DNA from: JAJFFW01 sp965263375
GTDB lineage: Bacteria > Pseudomonadota > Alphaproteobacteria > Caulobacterales > Parvularculaceae
NCBI GenBank assembly: GCA_965263375.1
Contig: OZ253669.1
Location: 2,170,001 to 2,234,000, forward strand
Length of the DNA stretch: 64,000 nucleotides
Direction: 5' to 3'
The notes below the pieces were generated by a model, which searched no databases, had not been told where the DNA came from, and saw only the letters and a program-made list of their open reading frames with translations. Numbering within the stretch: the first letter of the stretch is position 1; every line of letters begins with the position of its first letter. Below, piece by piece: positions 42,750 to 51,196 of this stretch. Both the position numbers and the translations under genes were made by a program.

Positions 42750-44153
42750 TTAGCGAAGCGCTTTGACAATCTCTTCACACATCTTCTTAGCATCGCCGAA
42801 CAACATCATGGTGTTGTCGCGGAAGAACAGCTCGTTTTGAACGCCCGCATAACCAGACGCCATGCCCCGCTTTACAAAGAGCACGGTTCCTGCGTTTTCA
42901 ACATCCAAGATTGGCATTCCATAGATGGCTGACGTCTTATCAGTCTTAGCCGCCGGGTTGGTAACGTCATTAGCACCGATCACAAAGGCGACGTCTGCTG
43001 TGCGGAACTCGGCGTTGATATCTTCCAATTCGAAGACTTCATCATAAGGCACCTGAGCCTCAGCAAGAAGAACGTTCATATGCCCAGGCATACGGCCCGC
43101 AACCGGGTGGATTGCATATTTCACCTCAACCCCAGCTTCTTTGAGCTCGTCAGCCATTTCCTTCAGCGCATGCTGAGCCTGCGCGACCGCCATGCCGTAC
43201 CCAGGAACGATTATGACTTTGCCTGCATTCTTCATAATGAAGGACGCATCATCCGCTGACCCGCGTTTAACAGGACGATCTTCCTCGCCGCCAGCGCCGC
43301 CAGCGGCATCCTCGCCGCCAAAGCCGCCCAGAATAACAGAGATAAAAGAGCGGTTCATGCCCTTACACATAATATAGGACAGGATCGCGCCAGAGGAGCC
43401 CACGAGAGCGCCCGTAACAATCAAGGCAATGTTTTCCAGGGTGAAGCCGATACCCGCTGCGGCCCAGCCAGAATAGGAGTTCAACATCGACACAACCACC
43501 GGCATATCCGCGCCGCCGATTGGAATGATGATCAAGAAACCAAGGATAAAGGCTGTTAACGTCAACAAGAAGAACACAAACCCAGACTGCTCACCCGTCA
43601 TCAACATCCCAACAAAAATTAGGATCAACAGAGCCAGACCAAGGTTAATCGCATGACGGAAAGGCAAAATGATCGGCTTACCGGACATATTACCGTTGAG
43701 CTTTAAGCCAGCGATAATCGAACCAGAAAATGTAATCGCGCCAATCGCTACGCCTAAAGACATTTCAATAACGGACGCAGCATGAATATGACCAGGCTCG
43801 CCAATACCAAATGCTGTCGGCGCTAAGAACGCCGCCCAAGCGATAAACACCGCCGCCAGACCGACCAGCGAGTGGAAGCCCGCAACCAGTTGCGGCATTT
43901 GCGTCATCTGAACGCGTTGTGCAATCAAAGCACCAGCGCCACCACCCAAACCAACGCCAAGGAGAATCAGCACCCAAGTGCCAAAGCCGTGTTGTTGCAG
44001 CAAAAACAGTGTCGTGAAAACCGCGATCGCCATACCGATCATGCCAAAGCGGTTACCATCCCTGGATGTCTCAGGTGAAGATAAACCACGAAGCGCCAGA
44101 ATAAAAAGGACGCCCGAAGTGATGTAAAGGAGCGCAGGAAGATTATAAGCCAT
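42750..44153 (-). CDS. pntB: NAD(P) transhydrogenase beta subunit PntB
   Basis: The 467-residue membrane protein carries about nine transmembrane helices and the NADP(H)-binding domain III. The latter shows VIIVPGYGMAVAQAQHAL near residue 310, IHPVAGRMPGHMNVLLAEA near 343, IGANDVTNPAAKTD near 390 and KRGMASGYAGVQNELF near 428. With the alpha subunits it couples proton entry to hydride transfer from NADH to NADP+. It is the last gene of the pntAA-pntAB-pntB operon, seven bases after pntAB. Confidence 0.97.
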   Translation of the reverse strand: MAYNLPALLYITSGVLFILALRGLSSPETSRDGNRFGMIGMAIAVFTTLFLLQQHGFGTWVLILLGVGLGGGAGALIAQRVQMTQMPQLVAGFHSLVGLAAVFIAWAAFLAPTAFGIGEPGHIHAASVIEMSLGVAIGAITFSGSIIAGLKLNGNMSGKPIILPFRHAINLGLALLILIFVGMLMTGEQSGFVFFLLTLTAFILGFLIIIPIGGADMPVVVSMLNSYSGWAAAGIGFTLENIALIVTGALVGSSGAILSYIMCKGMNRSFISVILGGFGGEDAAGGAGGEEDRPVKRGSADDASFIMKNAGKVIIVPGYGMAVAQAQHALKEMADELKEAGVEVKYAIHPVAGRMPGHMNVLLAEAQVPYDEVFELEDINAEFRTADVAFVIGANDVTNPAAKTDKTSAIYGMPILDVENAGTVLFVKRGMASGYAGVQNELFFRDNTMMLFGDAKKMCEEIVKALR

Positions 44154-44159
44154 CAGAGA

Positions 44160-44636
44160 TTAGCTCCCCTTTTTCTTGTACATAGCGAGCATGCGCTGGG
44201 TCACCAAAAACCCGCCAAAAATATTCACACTCGCCAGCACAACACCTAAAAAGCCAAAAAGTTTCGGCCAAAACCCACCGCCGACTTCCGTCAGGTCAGC
44301 ACCAAGAGCGAGCAAAGCGCCAACGATCACAACTGAGGAAATCGCATTCGTAACCGACATAAGCGGTGTATGAAGCGCAGGCGTCACCGACCAAACCACG
44401 TAATACCCAACAAAAACCGCCAGTACGAAAATACTCAGCAGGTATACAAAGTCGGACGGGCCGCCCACGTTAGAAGCAAGCATCGCAATGGTGTCCGCGA
44501 TCTCGCGTGCTTCAAGCGCCGAAGCGCCCGCCGCATCAGCTTTAGCAGCCGCTGTCTGAGCGGCTGCTTCTGCGTTCGCCGCCGCCGCCTCAGCGACCTC
44601 AGCGGCCTGTTCAATTTCTTCTGTCTGTTTTTTCAT
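44160..44636 (-). CDS. pntAB: NAD(P) transhydrogenase alpha subunit, membrane part (PntAB)
   Basis: The 158-residue protein contributes the small membrane portion of the alpha subunit: VYLLSIFVLAVFVGYYVVWSV, TPALHTPLMSVTNAISSVVI and the final FGGFLVTQRMLAMYKKK. The first 50 residues are an Ala/Glu-rich helical extension (repeated AAA, EAA) not needed for the core domain, which may form a coiled coil linking to PntAA. It sits between pntAA and pntB. Confidence 0.95.
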   Translation of the reverse strand: MKKQTEEIEQAAEVAEAAAANAEAAAQTAAAKADAAGASALEAREIADTIAMLASNVGGPSDFVYLLSIFVLAVFVGYYVVWSVTPALHTPLMSVTNAISSVVIVGALLALGADLTEVGGGFWPKLFGFLGVVLASVNIFGGFLVTQRMLAMYKKKGS

Positions 44637-44689
44637 GGCTGGGGCAGCCTCCTTATGCGCAACCGATGGCGGATTAAGCGCTAATGCGC

Positions 44690-45844
44690 CTATTCCGTCG
44701 CCGACGCCGCGTCAGCTTCAGCAAAATTAGGGTGAACAACAGCGCCGTCACGGGTTAACGCAACGCCTTGAATGATTTCATCTTCCCAATCAATCGTAAG
44801 GCTCTTGGATTCCGGATCCACAAAAGCGGAGATGAAATTGTAAAGATTTCGAGCATAAAGACGCGAAGCATCCGCCGCCAAGCGCCCTGGCACATTTGTA
44901 AAGCCAAGAACGACCACGCCATCGGCGTCAATTACCTCGCCCGGGCGGCTAACGGCGACGTTGCCGCCGCGCTCAACCGCAAGGTCGACAACAACCGAAC
45001 CAGCCTGCATCGAGCGAACCATCTCCTCGCTCACCAATTGCGGGGCTGGACGGCCGGGGATAAGGGCAGTCGTAATAACAATGTCCTGCTTTTTGATATG
45101 CGCTGCGACGAATTCAGCCTGACGCTTTTGGAAGTCTTCAGACATCTCCTTGGCATAACCGCCTTCGGTCTCGGCTTCTTTCATCGCCTCTTCATCAACA
45201 GTGACAAAAGTTGCGCCAAGGCTCTCGACCTGTTCTTTCGCAGCGAAACGAACATCCGTCGCTGATACCACTGCGCCAAGTCGGCGCGCTGTCGCAATCG
45301 CCTGTAGGCCAGCGACCCCAGCCCCCATTATAAACACTTTCGCTGGCGGCACCGTGCCCGCAGCGGTCATCATCATCGGTAAAGCCCGACCAAAATAAGC
45401 CGCCGCATCGATAACAGCCTTGTAACCCGCCAAGTTCGATTGTGACGATAGAACGTCCATCGACTGGGCCCGGGTGATACGCGGCATAAAATCCATCGCA
45501 AAAGCGTCTACGCCAGCGTCAGCATATTTCTTTAACGCCGCCGGGTCGTCAAAGGCGGAAAGAATAGCGACAAGCTTTGCTCCGCGGCCAATAACGCCAA
45601 GTTCGTCATCTGTTGGCCCTTGGACCTTCAAAATCAAATCTGCGCCCTGTGCGGCTTCTGCAGCAGAAGAAGCGATCGACGCCCCGGCCTCAGAGAAATC
45701 AGCATCAGAAAAACGAGCGCCAGCGCCAGCGCCGGTCTCAATCTTAAGCTGGGCGCCTAAATCGGCGAATTTTTTAACTGTCTCAGGTGAAACAGCAACG
45801 CGCGTTTCTCCATCGCGCGTTTCTTTAAGCACGGCAATCTTCAT
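44690..45844 (-). CDS. pntAA: NAD(P) transhydrogenase alpha subunit, NAD-binding part (PntAA)
   Basis: The 384-residue soluble subunit belongs to the alanine dehydrogenase/PntA fold and binds NAD(H). Features are KIAVLKETRDGETRVAVSPE at the start, RITRAQSMDVLSSQSNLAGY near 128, the Rossmann loop VFIMGAGVAGLQAIATARRLGA (in part) near 170, and DVVITTALIPGRPAPQLV-like sequence near 254. It is the first gene of the split transhydrogenase operon. A gene for aa3-oxidase subunit IV lies 42 bases upstream on the same strand. Confidence 0.97.
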   Translation of the reverse strand: MKIAVLKETRDGETRVAVSPETVKKFADLGAQLKIETGAGAGARFSDADFSEAGASIASSAAEAAQGADLILKVQGPTDDELGVIGRGAKLVAILSAFDDPAALKKYADAGVDAFAMDFMPRITRAQSMDVLSSQSNLAGYKAVIDAAAYFGRALPMMMTAAGTVPPAKVFIMGAGVAGLQAIATARRLGAVVSATDVRFAAKEQVESLGATFVTVDEEAMKEAETEGGYAKEMSEDFQKRQAEFVAAHIKKQDIVITTALIPGRPAPQLVSEEMVRSMQAGSVVVDLAVERGGNVAVSRPGEVIDADGVVVLGFTNVPGRLAADASRLYARNLYNFISAFVDPESKSLTIDWEDEIIQGVALTRDGAVVHPNFAEADAASATE

Positions 45845-45886
45845 AACCGCTCCCTAGACCATTGAAGGCAACACTAAATTTAGCGC

Positions 45887-46111
45887 CTAATGTGAGAAAA
45901 ACATTTTGATAATAAGGTAGACCACGACATAGGTTACGATGCCAGCGATCAAAGCAAACAGAACTCCGCTTGCCAGAACGAGATTAGTGAAAAATACTGT
46001 AAGAGCTAGCGCAAATGGCGTCCCGATTTCACCCGATGCGCGCATTACGCCACTATACATTTCTTCATGAGCTTTCACATCGAGCGCGTGTTGTGCAGCT
46101 TCGTCTTCCAT
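45887..46111 (-). CDS. aa3-type cytochrome c oxidase subunit IV-like protein
   Basis: The 74-residue protein has a short N-terminal helix (DVKAHEEMYSGVMRASGEIG) and a C-terminal hydrophobic half, matching the small bacterial aa3 oxidase subunit IV family. The family peptide packs against the oxidase core with one or two helices and is not essential for catalysis. It precedes pntAA, an arrangement recurrent in alphaproteobacteria, rather than lying with oxidase genes. Confidence 0.85.
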   Translation of the reverse strand: MEDEAAQHALDVKAHEEMYSGVMRASGEIGTPFALALTVFFTNLVLASGVLFALIAGIVTYVVVYLIIKMFFSH

Positions 46112-46324
46112 GGCGTCTATTCTTCCTTATCTGACGACGGTTAGGCCTTTTCGGCTTCCGTTAATCGTCTGATTCAGCAAAATGCGTAATTCATGCGATT
46201 ATTTATTCACGTGGCTATAAAACGAAGAAGGGAAATCCGTCAACCTGTTCGCCTGTTATATTAAGGCGCCCCAACGATCGTAAAGTGCTCGTTTTTTCCT
46301 CGGCGCGACCAGTTTTTGCGCCGT

Positions 46325-47347
46325 TTATAGCCCAACTTTTATCGGCCAGGTACTCAGCAAAGTTCGCATAGTTGTGATAAATGCCATCGGCTCATCCATC
46401 ATTAAGTGATGATGAGCCGATGGCATCAAAATTAGTGGCGCACGGCCGACAACGCGTTCTCGCAAATGCTTAAAACCATCGAACTGTATAAACAAAGACT
46501 GCTCGCCATAGATAAAAGCGAGCGGACATCGGGGGGCGACAAATAAGTCCCGATCAAAGTGGATTTCAAAATTTCCTCCCTGATGAGGATCAAACTTCCA
46601 AGTCCATCCAACGGACCCATCTTCCTTTGGCGCTTTAATCAGCCCTTCGCGCGCAATATAGTCGACGAGATAAAGTTCCGTACATGGCTGATTTGGCAGG
46701 AAACGAAACCGTTCAAGCGGCTCGGTCATCGTGTCATAAACGCGTTTATAACGATAGCGTCTGTCATCGTTTTTGCCGCTGACTGTATAACCTTCATCCG
46801 GGTCTGGTTTAGCAATCGGGCTATCGATAACCACCGCGCCCGCAAGCTTTTCGCCTTCGCGTTCAACCGCAGCTAGCGTGACATAACCGCCAAAGCTATG
46901 CCCCACAACAGTCGGCCGCCCTCGTTGATTTAGCTTTGCCGCTTCAATAACAGCAAACACCTCATCAACCAGACAATCCATTGAATAGCGCGCCCGCCAA
47001 TCCGAATCACCCATACCTGAAAGATCAAGCGCCGCAACCCTAAATTGCTCAGCAAAAAATGGCGCAAAGGGCCGCCACCAGTTTCGATGCGCTCGCCCGC
47101 CATGTATCAGCAGCATCCCCCTCTTATTAGGATCGCCCCATGCCGTGTATTTTATCGAGGCGCCGTTAACATCAACGGCGCCTTCCTCGCACGGATAGTT
47201 CAATGCCCAATCAAACCATTCTGGCGCAGGCGGCTTTTGACCGCCCAAACCTTTTAATGGGCGGATATAATCGCTTTTGTTATCTTGGGGGTTAGCGTCT
47301 TGTTCATCGGCGCTTTCCCATGCGGCCTTCGAGCTCTTATCGCTCAT
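46325..47347 (-). CDS. Alpha/beta hydrolase
   Basis: The 340-residue protein has the alpha/beta-hydrolase fold: the oxyanion region LLIHGGRAHRNWW near 80, LDLSGMGDSDWR near 108, the nucleophile elbow VVGHSFGGYV near 148 and a His-rich end SAHHHLMMDEP near 318 providing the catalytic His. The first 30 residues are polar and probably disordered. Substrate is unknown; esterases or epoxide-hydrolase-like enzymes share this pattern. Confidence 0.85.
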   Translation of the reverse strand: MSDKSSKAAWESADEQDANPQDNKSDYIRPLKGLGGQKPPAPEWFDWALNYPCEEGAVDVNGASIKYTAWGDPNKRGMLLIHGGRAHRNWWRPFAPFFAEQFRVAALDLSGMGDSDWRARYSMDCLVDEVFAVIEAAKLNQRGRPTVVGHSFGGYVTLAAVEREGEKLAGAVVIDSPIAKPDPDEGYTVSGKNDDRRYRYKRVYDTMTEPLERFRFLPNQPCTELYLVDYIAREGLIKAPKEDGSVGWTWKFDPHQGGNFEIHFDRDLFVAPRCPLAFIYGEQSLFIQFDGFKHLRERVVGRAPLILMPSAHHHLMMDEPMAFITTMRTLLSTWPIKVGL

Positions 47348-47657
47348 GGTCTATACCTCAACATAAAACACAGCGAGCAAGCCGAAAGCATTGCCGCGTT
47401 TTCATTTTTCTTATCAATAAGCCTCCCCCAAAGGAAAACAACACCCGCAAACAGCAATACAAGAGGCTTGATACTGACCGAAACATCAAAATCCCTCTCG
47501 ACTATCATTAATTGTTCACAGTTCACCAAGCCCTATTAAGGTTTTTTTAACACATAAGACTATGTCGGCGCCCCGAAATGAAACGCCTTAAAGTGAACCT
47601 TAACCCTGCCCTGCTAGAAACGAAGTTCTGTTTTAAGCATTATAGATGGGGTCCCGG
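47348..47657. other. Divergent intergenic region between hydrolase and NtrC-type regulator
   Basis: About 310 bases with no supported gene; open frames here lack ribosome binding sites and coding character. The regulator promoter is expected in the right half. No sigma-54 promoter (GG-N10-GC) was evident. Confidence 0.35.
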
Positions 47658-49220
47658 ATGGCGAAACGTATACTTATAGTTGATGATGATCCAACCCAGC
47701 GCCGTTTAATGCGGGCCGTCTGTGAAAAAGGCGGTTTTGACGTTACGCAAGCTGAAAGCGGCGAAGAAGCTGTTTCAATCATTCGCGGGGATGACAGCCA
47801 AGAAATCGCCCTTGTTATGCTCGATTTACGCATGCCTGGCGGCATGGACGGAATGGAGACCTTAAAGCGCGCTAAATCCTTCCGCGAAGATTTACCCTTC
47901 ATTGTGCTGACCGCTCAAGGCGGCATTGATACGGTCGTTGAAGCGATGCAAAACGGCGCCGCGGACTTCTTTGTCAAACCGGCCTCGCCTGAGCGCGTGA
48001 TGGTTTCCATCAACAATGCGCTAAACATGACAACGCTGAAAGGCGAAGTCTCGCGCCTAAAACGCAAGCGCGACGGCGCCATGGCGTTTAATGATTTAAT
48101 CGGCGACAGCGCAGCGATGCGAGGCGTGTTCCGCCTGGGCGAGCGCGCCGCTGGGTCAAACATTCCGATACTGATTACAGGCGAGAGCGGCGTCGGAAAA
48201 GAAATGATCGCCCGCGCTATCCAAGGGTCATCCGGCCGGTCTGGTCGTCCCTTTGTGACCGTAAACTGCGGCGCGGTGCCAGAAAACCTTGTTGAAAGCA
48301 TTCTTTTTGGCCATGAAAAAGGATCATTCACGGGCGCAACCTCAAAACATATCGGCAAATTCCAAGAGGCTGACGGCGGCACCATCTTCCTTGACGAGAT
48401 TGGCGAGCTGCCCCTCGACATGCAGGTAAAGCTATTGCGGGTCTTACAAGAGGGCGAAGTTGATCCAATCGGCTCAAAACGCCCGGTTAAAGTGGATGTA
48501 CGCATTATTTCTGCGACAAACCGTGAGCTAAGCAAAGAGATCGAAAATGGCGGCTTCCGCGAGGACTTATTCTACCGCTTGAATGTCTTCCCTATCCAAG
48601 CCCCGCCGCTTAGAGAACGTTCAGAAGACATCCCCGCCCTGATTGAGCATTTCATTAATCGATACAATGCTGAGGAAAGCCGTGATGTGCGGGGCGTTAA
48701 GCCGGATGTTATGGACGTCCTGGTGAAACAGCCATGGCCTGGCAACGTACGTCAGCTGGAAAACACTATCTTCCGCGCGGTCGTATTGGCGGAAGGGGCT
48801 TACCTAACGGGTGCGGACTTTCCTTTCCTTGCCGCTGAGCTTGAAGCTGCGGGCGTAGACATGTCTGTAGACGCGCCATTAGAAGAACCACCCCTTGCGA
48901 CGCAATCGCCCCTTAGTGCGCCGCCCACTAATGCGCCGCCCACTAATGCGCCGTCCTCTGGTGCGCAAGAAACGAGCTATGATGACGCGCCCGTTATTGC
49001 GCCGGAAGACGATGTCACCTCCTCACTCGGTCCCGTCGCTGTCTTCGACCGCGAAGGCAATCTGCGTACCTTAGAAGCGATTGAACGCGATCTTATTGAG
49101 CTTGCAATCGATACTTATGAGGGTCGCATGTCGGAAGTTGCTCGCCGTCTTGGCATGGGGCGCTCTACCCTTTATCGCAAAATCCGCGATCACGGCCTTG
49201 AGATTAAACGCGCGAGCTAA
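47658..49220 (+). CDS. NtrC-family sigma-54 activator (receiver, AAA+, Fis-type HTH)
   Basis: The 520-residue protein has three domains. The receiver (ILIVDDDPTQ, phospho-acceptor Asp in VMLDLRMPGG, Lys in DFFVKPAS) covers residues 1-120. The AAA+ domain has Walker A GESGVGKEMIA, Walker B GGTIFLDEIGELP and the arginine region FREDLFYRLNVFP (about 135-370). The C-terminal Fis-like HTH contains SEVARRLGMGRSTLYRKI. The sigma-54 contact loop reads GSFTGA instead of GAFTGA. A Pro/Ala/Asn-rich repeat (SAPPTNAPPTNAP) links AAA+ and HTH. No partner kinase is adjacent. The ATG at 47658 was preferred, although one four codons earlier is possible. Confidence 0.9.
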   Translation: MAKRILIVDDDPTQRRLMRAVCEKGGFDVTQAESGEEAVSIIRGDDSQEIALVMLDLRMPGGMDGMETLKRAKSFREDLPFIVLTAQGGIDTVVEAMQNGAADFFVKPASPERVMVSINNALNMTTLKGEVSRLKRKRDGAMAFNDLIGDSAAMRGVFRLGERAAGSNIPILITGESGVGKEMIARAIQGSSGRSGRPFVTVNCGAVPENLVESILFGHEKGSFTGATSKHIGKFQEADGGTIFLDEIGELPLDMQVKLLRVLQEGEVDPIGSKRPVKVDVRIISATNRELSKEIENGGFREDLFYRLNVFPIQAPPLRERSEDIPALIEHFINRYNAEESRDVRGVKPDVMDVLVKQPWPGNVRQLENTIFRAVVLAEGAYLTGADFPFLAAELEAAGVDMSVDAPLEEPPLATQSPLSAPPTNAPPTNAPSSGAQETSYDDAPVIAPEDDVTSSLGPVAVFDREGNLRTLEAIERDLIELAIDTYEGRMSEVARRLGMGRSTLYRKIRDHGLEIKRAS

Positions 49221-49234
49221 AACATTCCCCGAGA

Positions 49235-49303
49235 GAGTTCAGCGAAACGTCCTTGCTGAACTCCATCTTTCAAGACTTGCCTTTGGCAAGCACCTTAAAG
49301 ATG
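49235..49303 (+). other. Consecutive hairpins after the NtrC-type gene
   Basis: GAGTTCAGC/GCTGAACTC (49235-49263, nine-base stem) is directly followed by CATCTTT/AAAGATG (49264-49303) enclosing CTTGCC-ttt-GGCAAG. No T-tract follows, so this is a structured 3' region or a spacer to the next gene rather than a standard terminator. Confidence 0.55.
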
Positions 49304-49332
49304 AAGACCATATTTGTTGGCGCTATTTCTCC

Positions 49333-49375
49333 CTCATCCTGAGATGCTCGACTTCGTCGAACCTCGAAGGATGGA
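49333..49375. repeat. Imperfect palindrome (CATCCT...AGGATG type)
   Basis: CTCATCCTGAGATGC then TCGAC-ttc-GTCGA and CTCGAAGGATGG. The outer CATCCT/AGGATG and inner TCGAC/GTCGA arms pair. The sequence resembles the intergenic palindromes CCTCATCCTGAG...AAGGATGG widespread in alphaproteobacteria. Confidence 0.6.
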
Positions 49376-49445
49376 ACTCAATATGATCTCATTGACACAC
49401 CGTCTACGGAACGGCCATAGTACCGCTCCTAAATTACGGGGATTT

Positions 49446-50135
49446 ATGGCCAAGCTTGCGACTTTTGCTTCCATCAAAAAAATTGCGGAAAAACGACATG
49501 GCGGCGCCAAAGCGCTCGAAGCTTTAATGCCAAATGTCAAATCGCCAAGAACGCTGTCTAAAATCAGCGATGACCGTTGGCTTTCCGCGATGACCAAGGG
49601 TGTTTTTCAGGCGGGTTTTAACTGGTCCGTTATTGAAAAAAAATGGGATGGGTTTGAGGAAGCCTTTGAAGGCTTCAATCCAAATCGCTGGGCCCATATG
49701 ATGGATGAAGATTTGGACCGCTTGCTAAAAGACACGCGGATCGTACGCAACGCTCAAAAGATCAACTCAGTCCCTGTTAACGCGCAAATGATTTTGTCAC
49801 TCGCCGCGGAGCACGGGTCCGCCGCGAAAGCATTCGCCAATTGGCCGAACGAGGACTTTATCGGCCTTTTAGACTACGTAAAAGCCAATGGCGGACGCCT
49901 TGGCGGCGCGACCGCCCAATATCTCTTCCGTTCCATGGGAAAAGATAGCTTCCTCATTTCCCGGGATGTTAGCGCCGCCCTGATACGGGCTGGCGTTATC
50001 GATAAGGCGCCGACCTCTAAGCGCGCACTCGCCGCCGTTCAAGAAGCATTTAATAAGTGGCATGAAGAAAGCGGTGCGCCGCTTGCCCATATCAGCCGCA
50101 CGCTTGGCTATTCAATTGACGCCGGCCAGCAGTGA
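49446..50135 (+). CDS. DNA-3-methyladenine glycosylase I (Tag-like)
   Basis: The 229-residue protein resembles the Tag/AlkI family branch that excises 3-methyladenine in base-excision repair. Conserved blocks are KHGGAKALEALMP-like start, AMTKGVFQAGFNWSVIEKKW near 50, RIVRNAQKINSVPVNAQMI near 97, FRSMGKDSFLISRDVSAALI near 160 and SRTLGYSI at the end. The ATG at 49446 was preferred over upstream starts that run through the palindromic repeat. A GNAT gene converges on it with a three-base gap. Confidence 0.85.
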   Translation: MAKLATFASIKKIAEKRHGGAKALEALMPNVKSPRTLSKISDDRWLSAMTKGVFQAGFNWSVIEKKWDGFEEAFEGFNPNRWAHMMDEDLDRLLKDTRIVRNAQKINSVPVNAQMILSLAAEHGSAAKAFANWPNEDFIGLLDYVKANGGRLGGATAQYLFRSMGKDSFLISRDVSAALIRAGVIDKAPTSKRALAAVQEAFNKWHEESGAPLAHISRTLGYSIDAGQQ

Positions 50136-50138
50136 AGC

Positions 50139-50609
50139 TTACTCGGCCAACTTAAGATCAAAATGAAGAACATCCTCGCGCACGCCTAACTTCGTGTAAA
50201 GAGCAGTCGCTGGATCGTCGCCATAGTCAGCCTGGACAAAGATGACATAAGCACCCATCTTCTTAGCAGTGGCTTTAAGGTGGTTTATGACAGCGGTCGC
50301 GGCGCCCTGACGGCGATAGGATGAAGCAACAGCGAGATCATAAAGATAAAACTCACTGCGTTCTTGCTCATATTTTTTAAGCTCATAGGCCGTTAGACCG
50401 CCGATGACTTGCTCGTCGTCAAGGGCGACAACAACAACAAACTCCGGTCGGCTGAGCAAATCACGAAGATAGTCATCACTCGGCGGCGCAGAAGCGTATA
50501 ACGCCTCTTCTTCAAACGCCTCGCCAAAGACATTTAACAAGTCGCGAAAACAATCCACATCGTCCCGGCCCAGCAAACAGGTATCGAAACGTGGTTTTTC
50601 ATCAGCCAT
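50139..50609 (-). CDS. AAC(3)-I-like GNAT acetyltransferase
   Basis: The 156-residue GNAT protein closely follows the sequence of aminoglycoside 3-N-acetyltransferase type I (gentamicin acetyltransferase) along its length: CLLGRDDVDCFRDLLNVFG at the start, LKKYEQERSEFYLYDLAV near 77-94, the acetyl-CoA loop YRRQGAATAVINHLK near 98, and AYVIFVQADYGDDPATALYTKLG near 120-142 (quoted in part). It may be an intrinsic chromosomal relative whose natural substrate is unknown. No integron or mobile gene is beside it. Confidence 0.82.
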   Translation of the reverse strand: MADEKPRFDTCLLGRDDVDCFRDLLNVFGEAFEEEALYASAPPSDDYLRDLLSRPEFVVVVALDDEQVIGGLTAYELKKYEQERSEFYLYDLAVASSYRRQGAATAVINHLKATAKKMGAYVIFVQADYGDDPATALYTKLGVREDVLHFDLKLAE

Positions 50610-50689
50610 ACCAAACGCCTTTATTCTGGTCGTTAAGTGATGAGACTGAAATGGCGGCTGTTTTAAAACTTACAAGGACAAAAGGCAGT

Positions 50690-50980
50690 CTACGCTTCAC
50701 CCAGCGCCGAAAGATAAAGATCTAAAAGCGCTTCTTGTTCTTGCCGGTCCGCCCGGTCCATTTTGCGCAACCGAATGACCTGGCGAAGGATTTTTGTCTC
50801 ATACCCCTCGCCCTTGGCTTCAGCATAAACTTCTTTGATATCTTCCATCACAGCGGCCTTATCTTCTTCCAAGCGTTCAACCCGCTCAATAAAACTGCGC
50901 AAACGGTCCGCTGCGACAGTTGAAGCACCTACTGGTCCAGCTTCCAAGTTCGTTTCGATCACCCCTGCGCCGTCGGCCAT
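50690..50980 (-). CDS. gapR: Nucleoid-associated protein GapR (DUF2312)
   Basis: The 96-residue protein matches GapR, which clamps overtwisted AT-rich DNA and is important for replication and growth in Caulobacter. The core is AADRLRSFIERVERLEEDKAAVMEDIKEVYAEAKGEGYE in residues 23-62 (in part), then LRQVIRLRKMDRADRQEQEALLDLYLSAL. The ATG follows GAGGG. The N-terminal 20 residues vary in the family. Confidence 0.93.
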   Translation of the reverse strand: MADGAGVIETNLEAGPVGASTVAADRLRSFIERVERLEEDKAAVMEDIKEVYAEAKGEGYETKILRQVIRLRKMDRADRQEQEALLDLYLSALGEA

Positions 50981-51196
50981 ATTTCCCTCGCGTTACGATT
51001 ACCGGACTTATTCATCCGACTTCAGAAGAAGAAGCGGCTCACCCGCTGAATTTGAGTTTTACAGATAAAAACGCATAAGAAAATTTCGCAAGGCGAAAGC
51101 GCGCTTTGGGGAAAACAAGCGCATACGGCGTATCATTAGCGGAGTGGGGATATTTCTGGGGAAATCGGGGATAAAATACCCCCGCCCCATTTGGGC

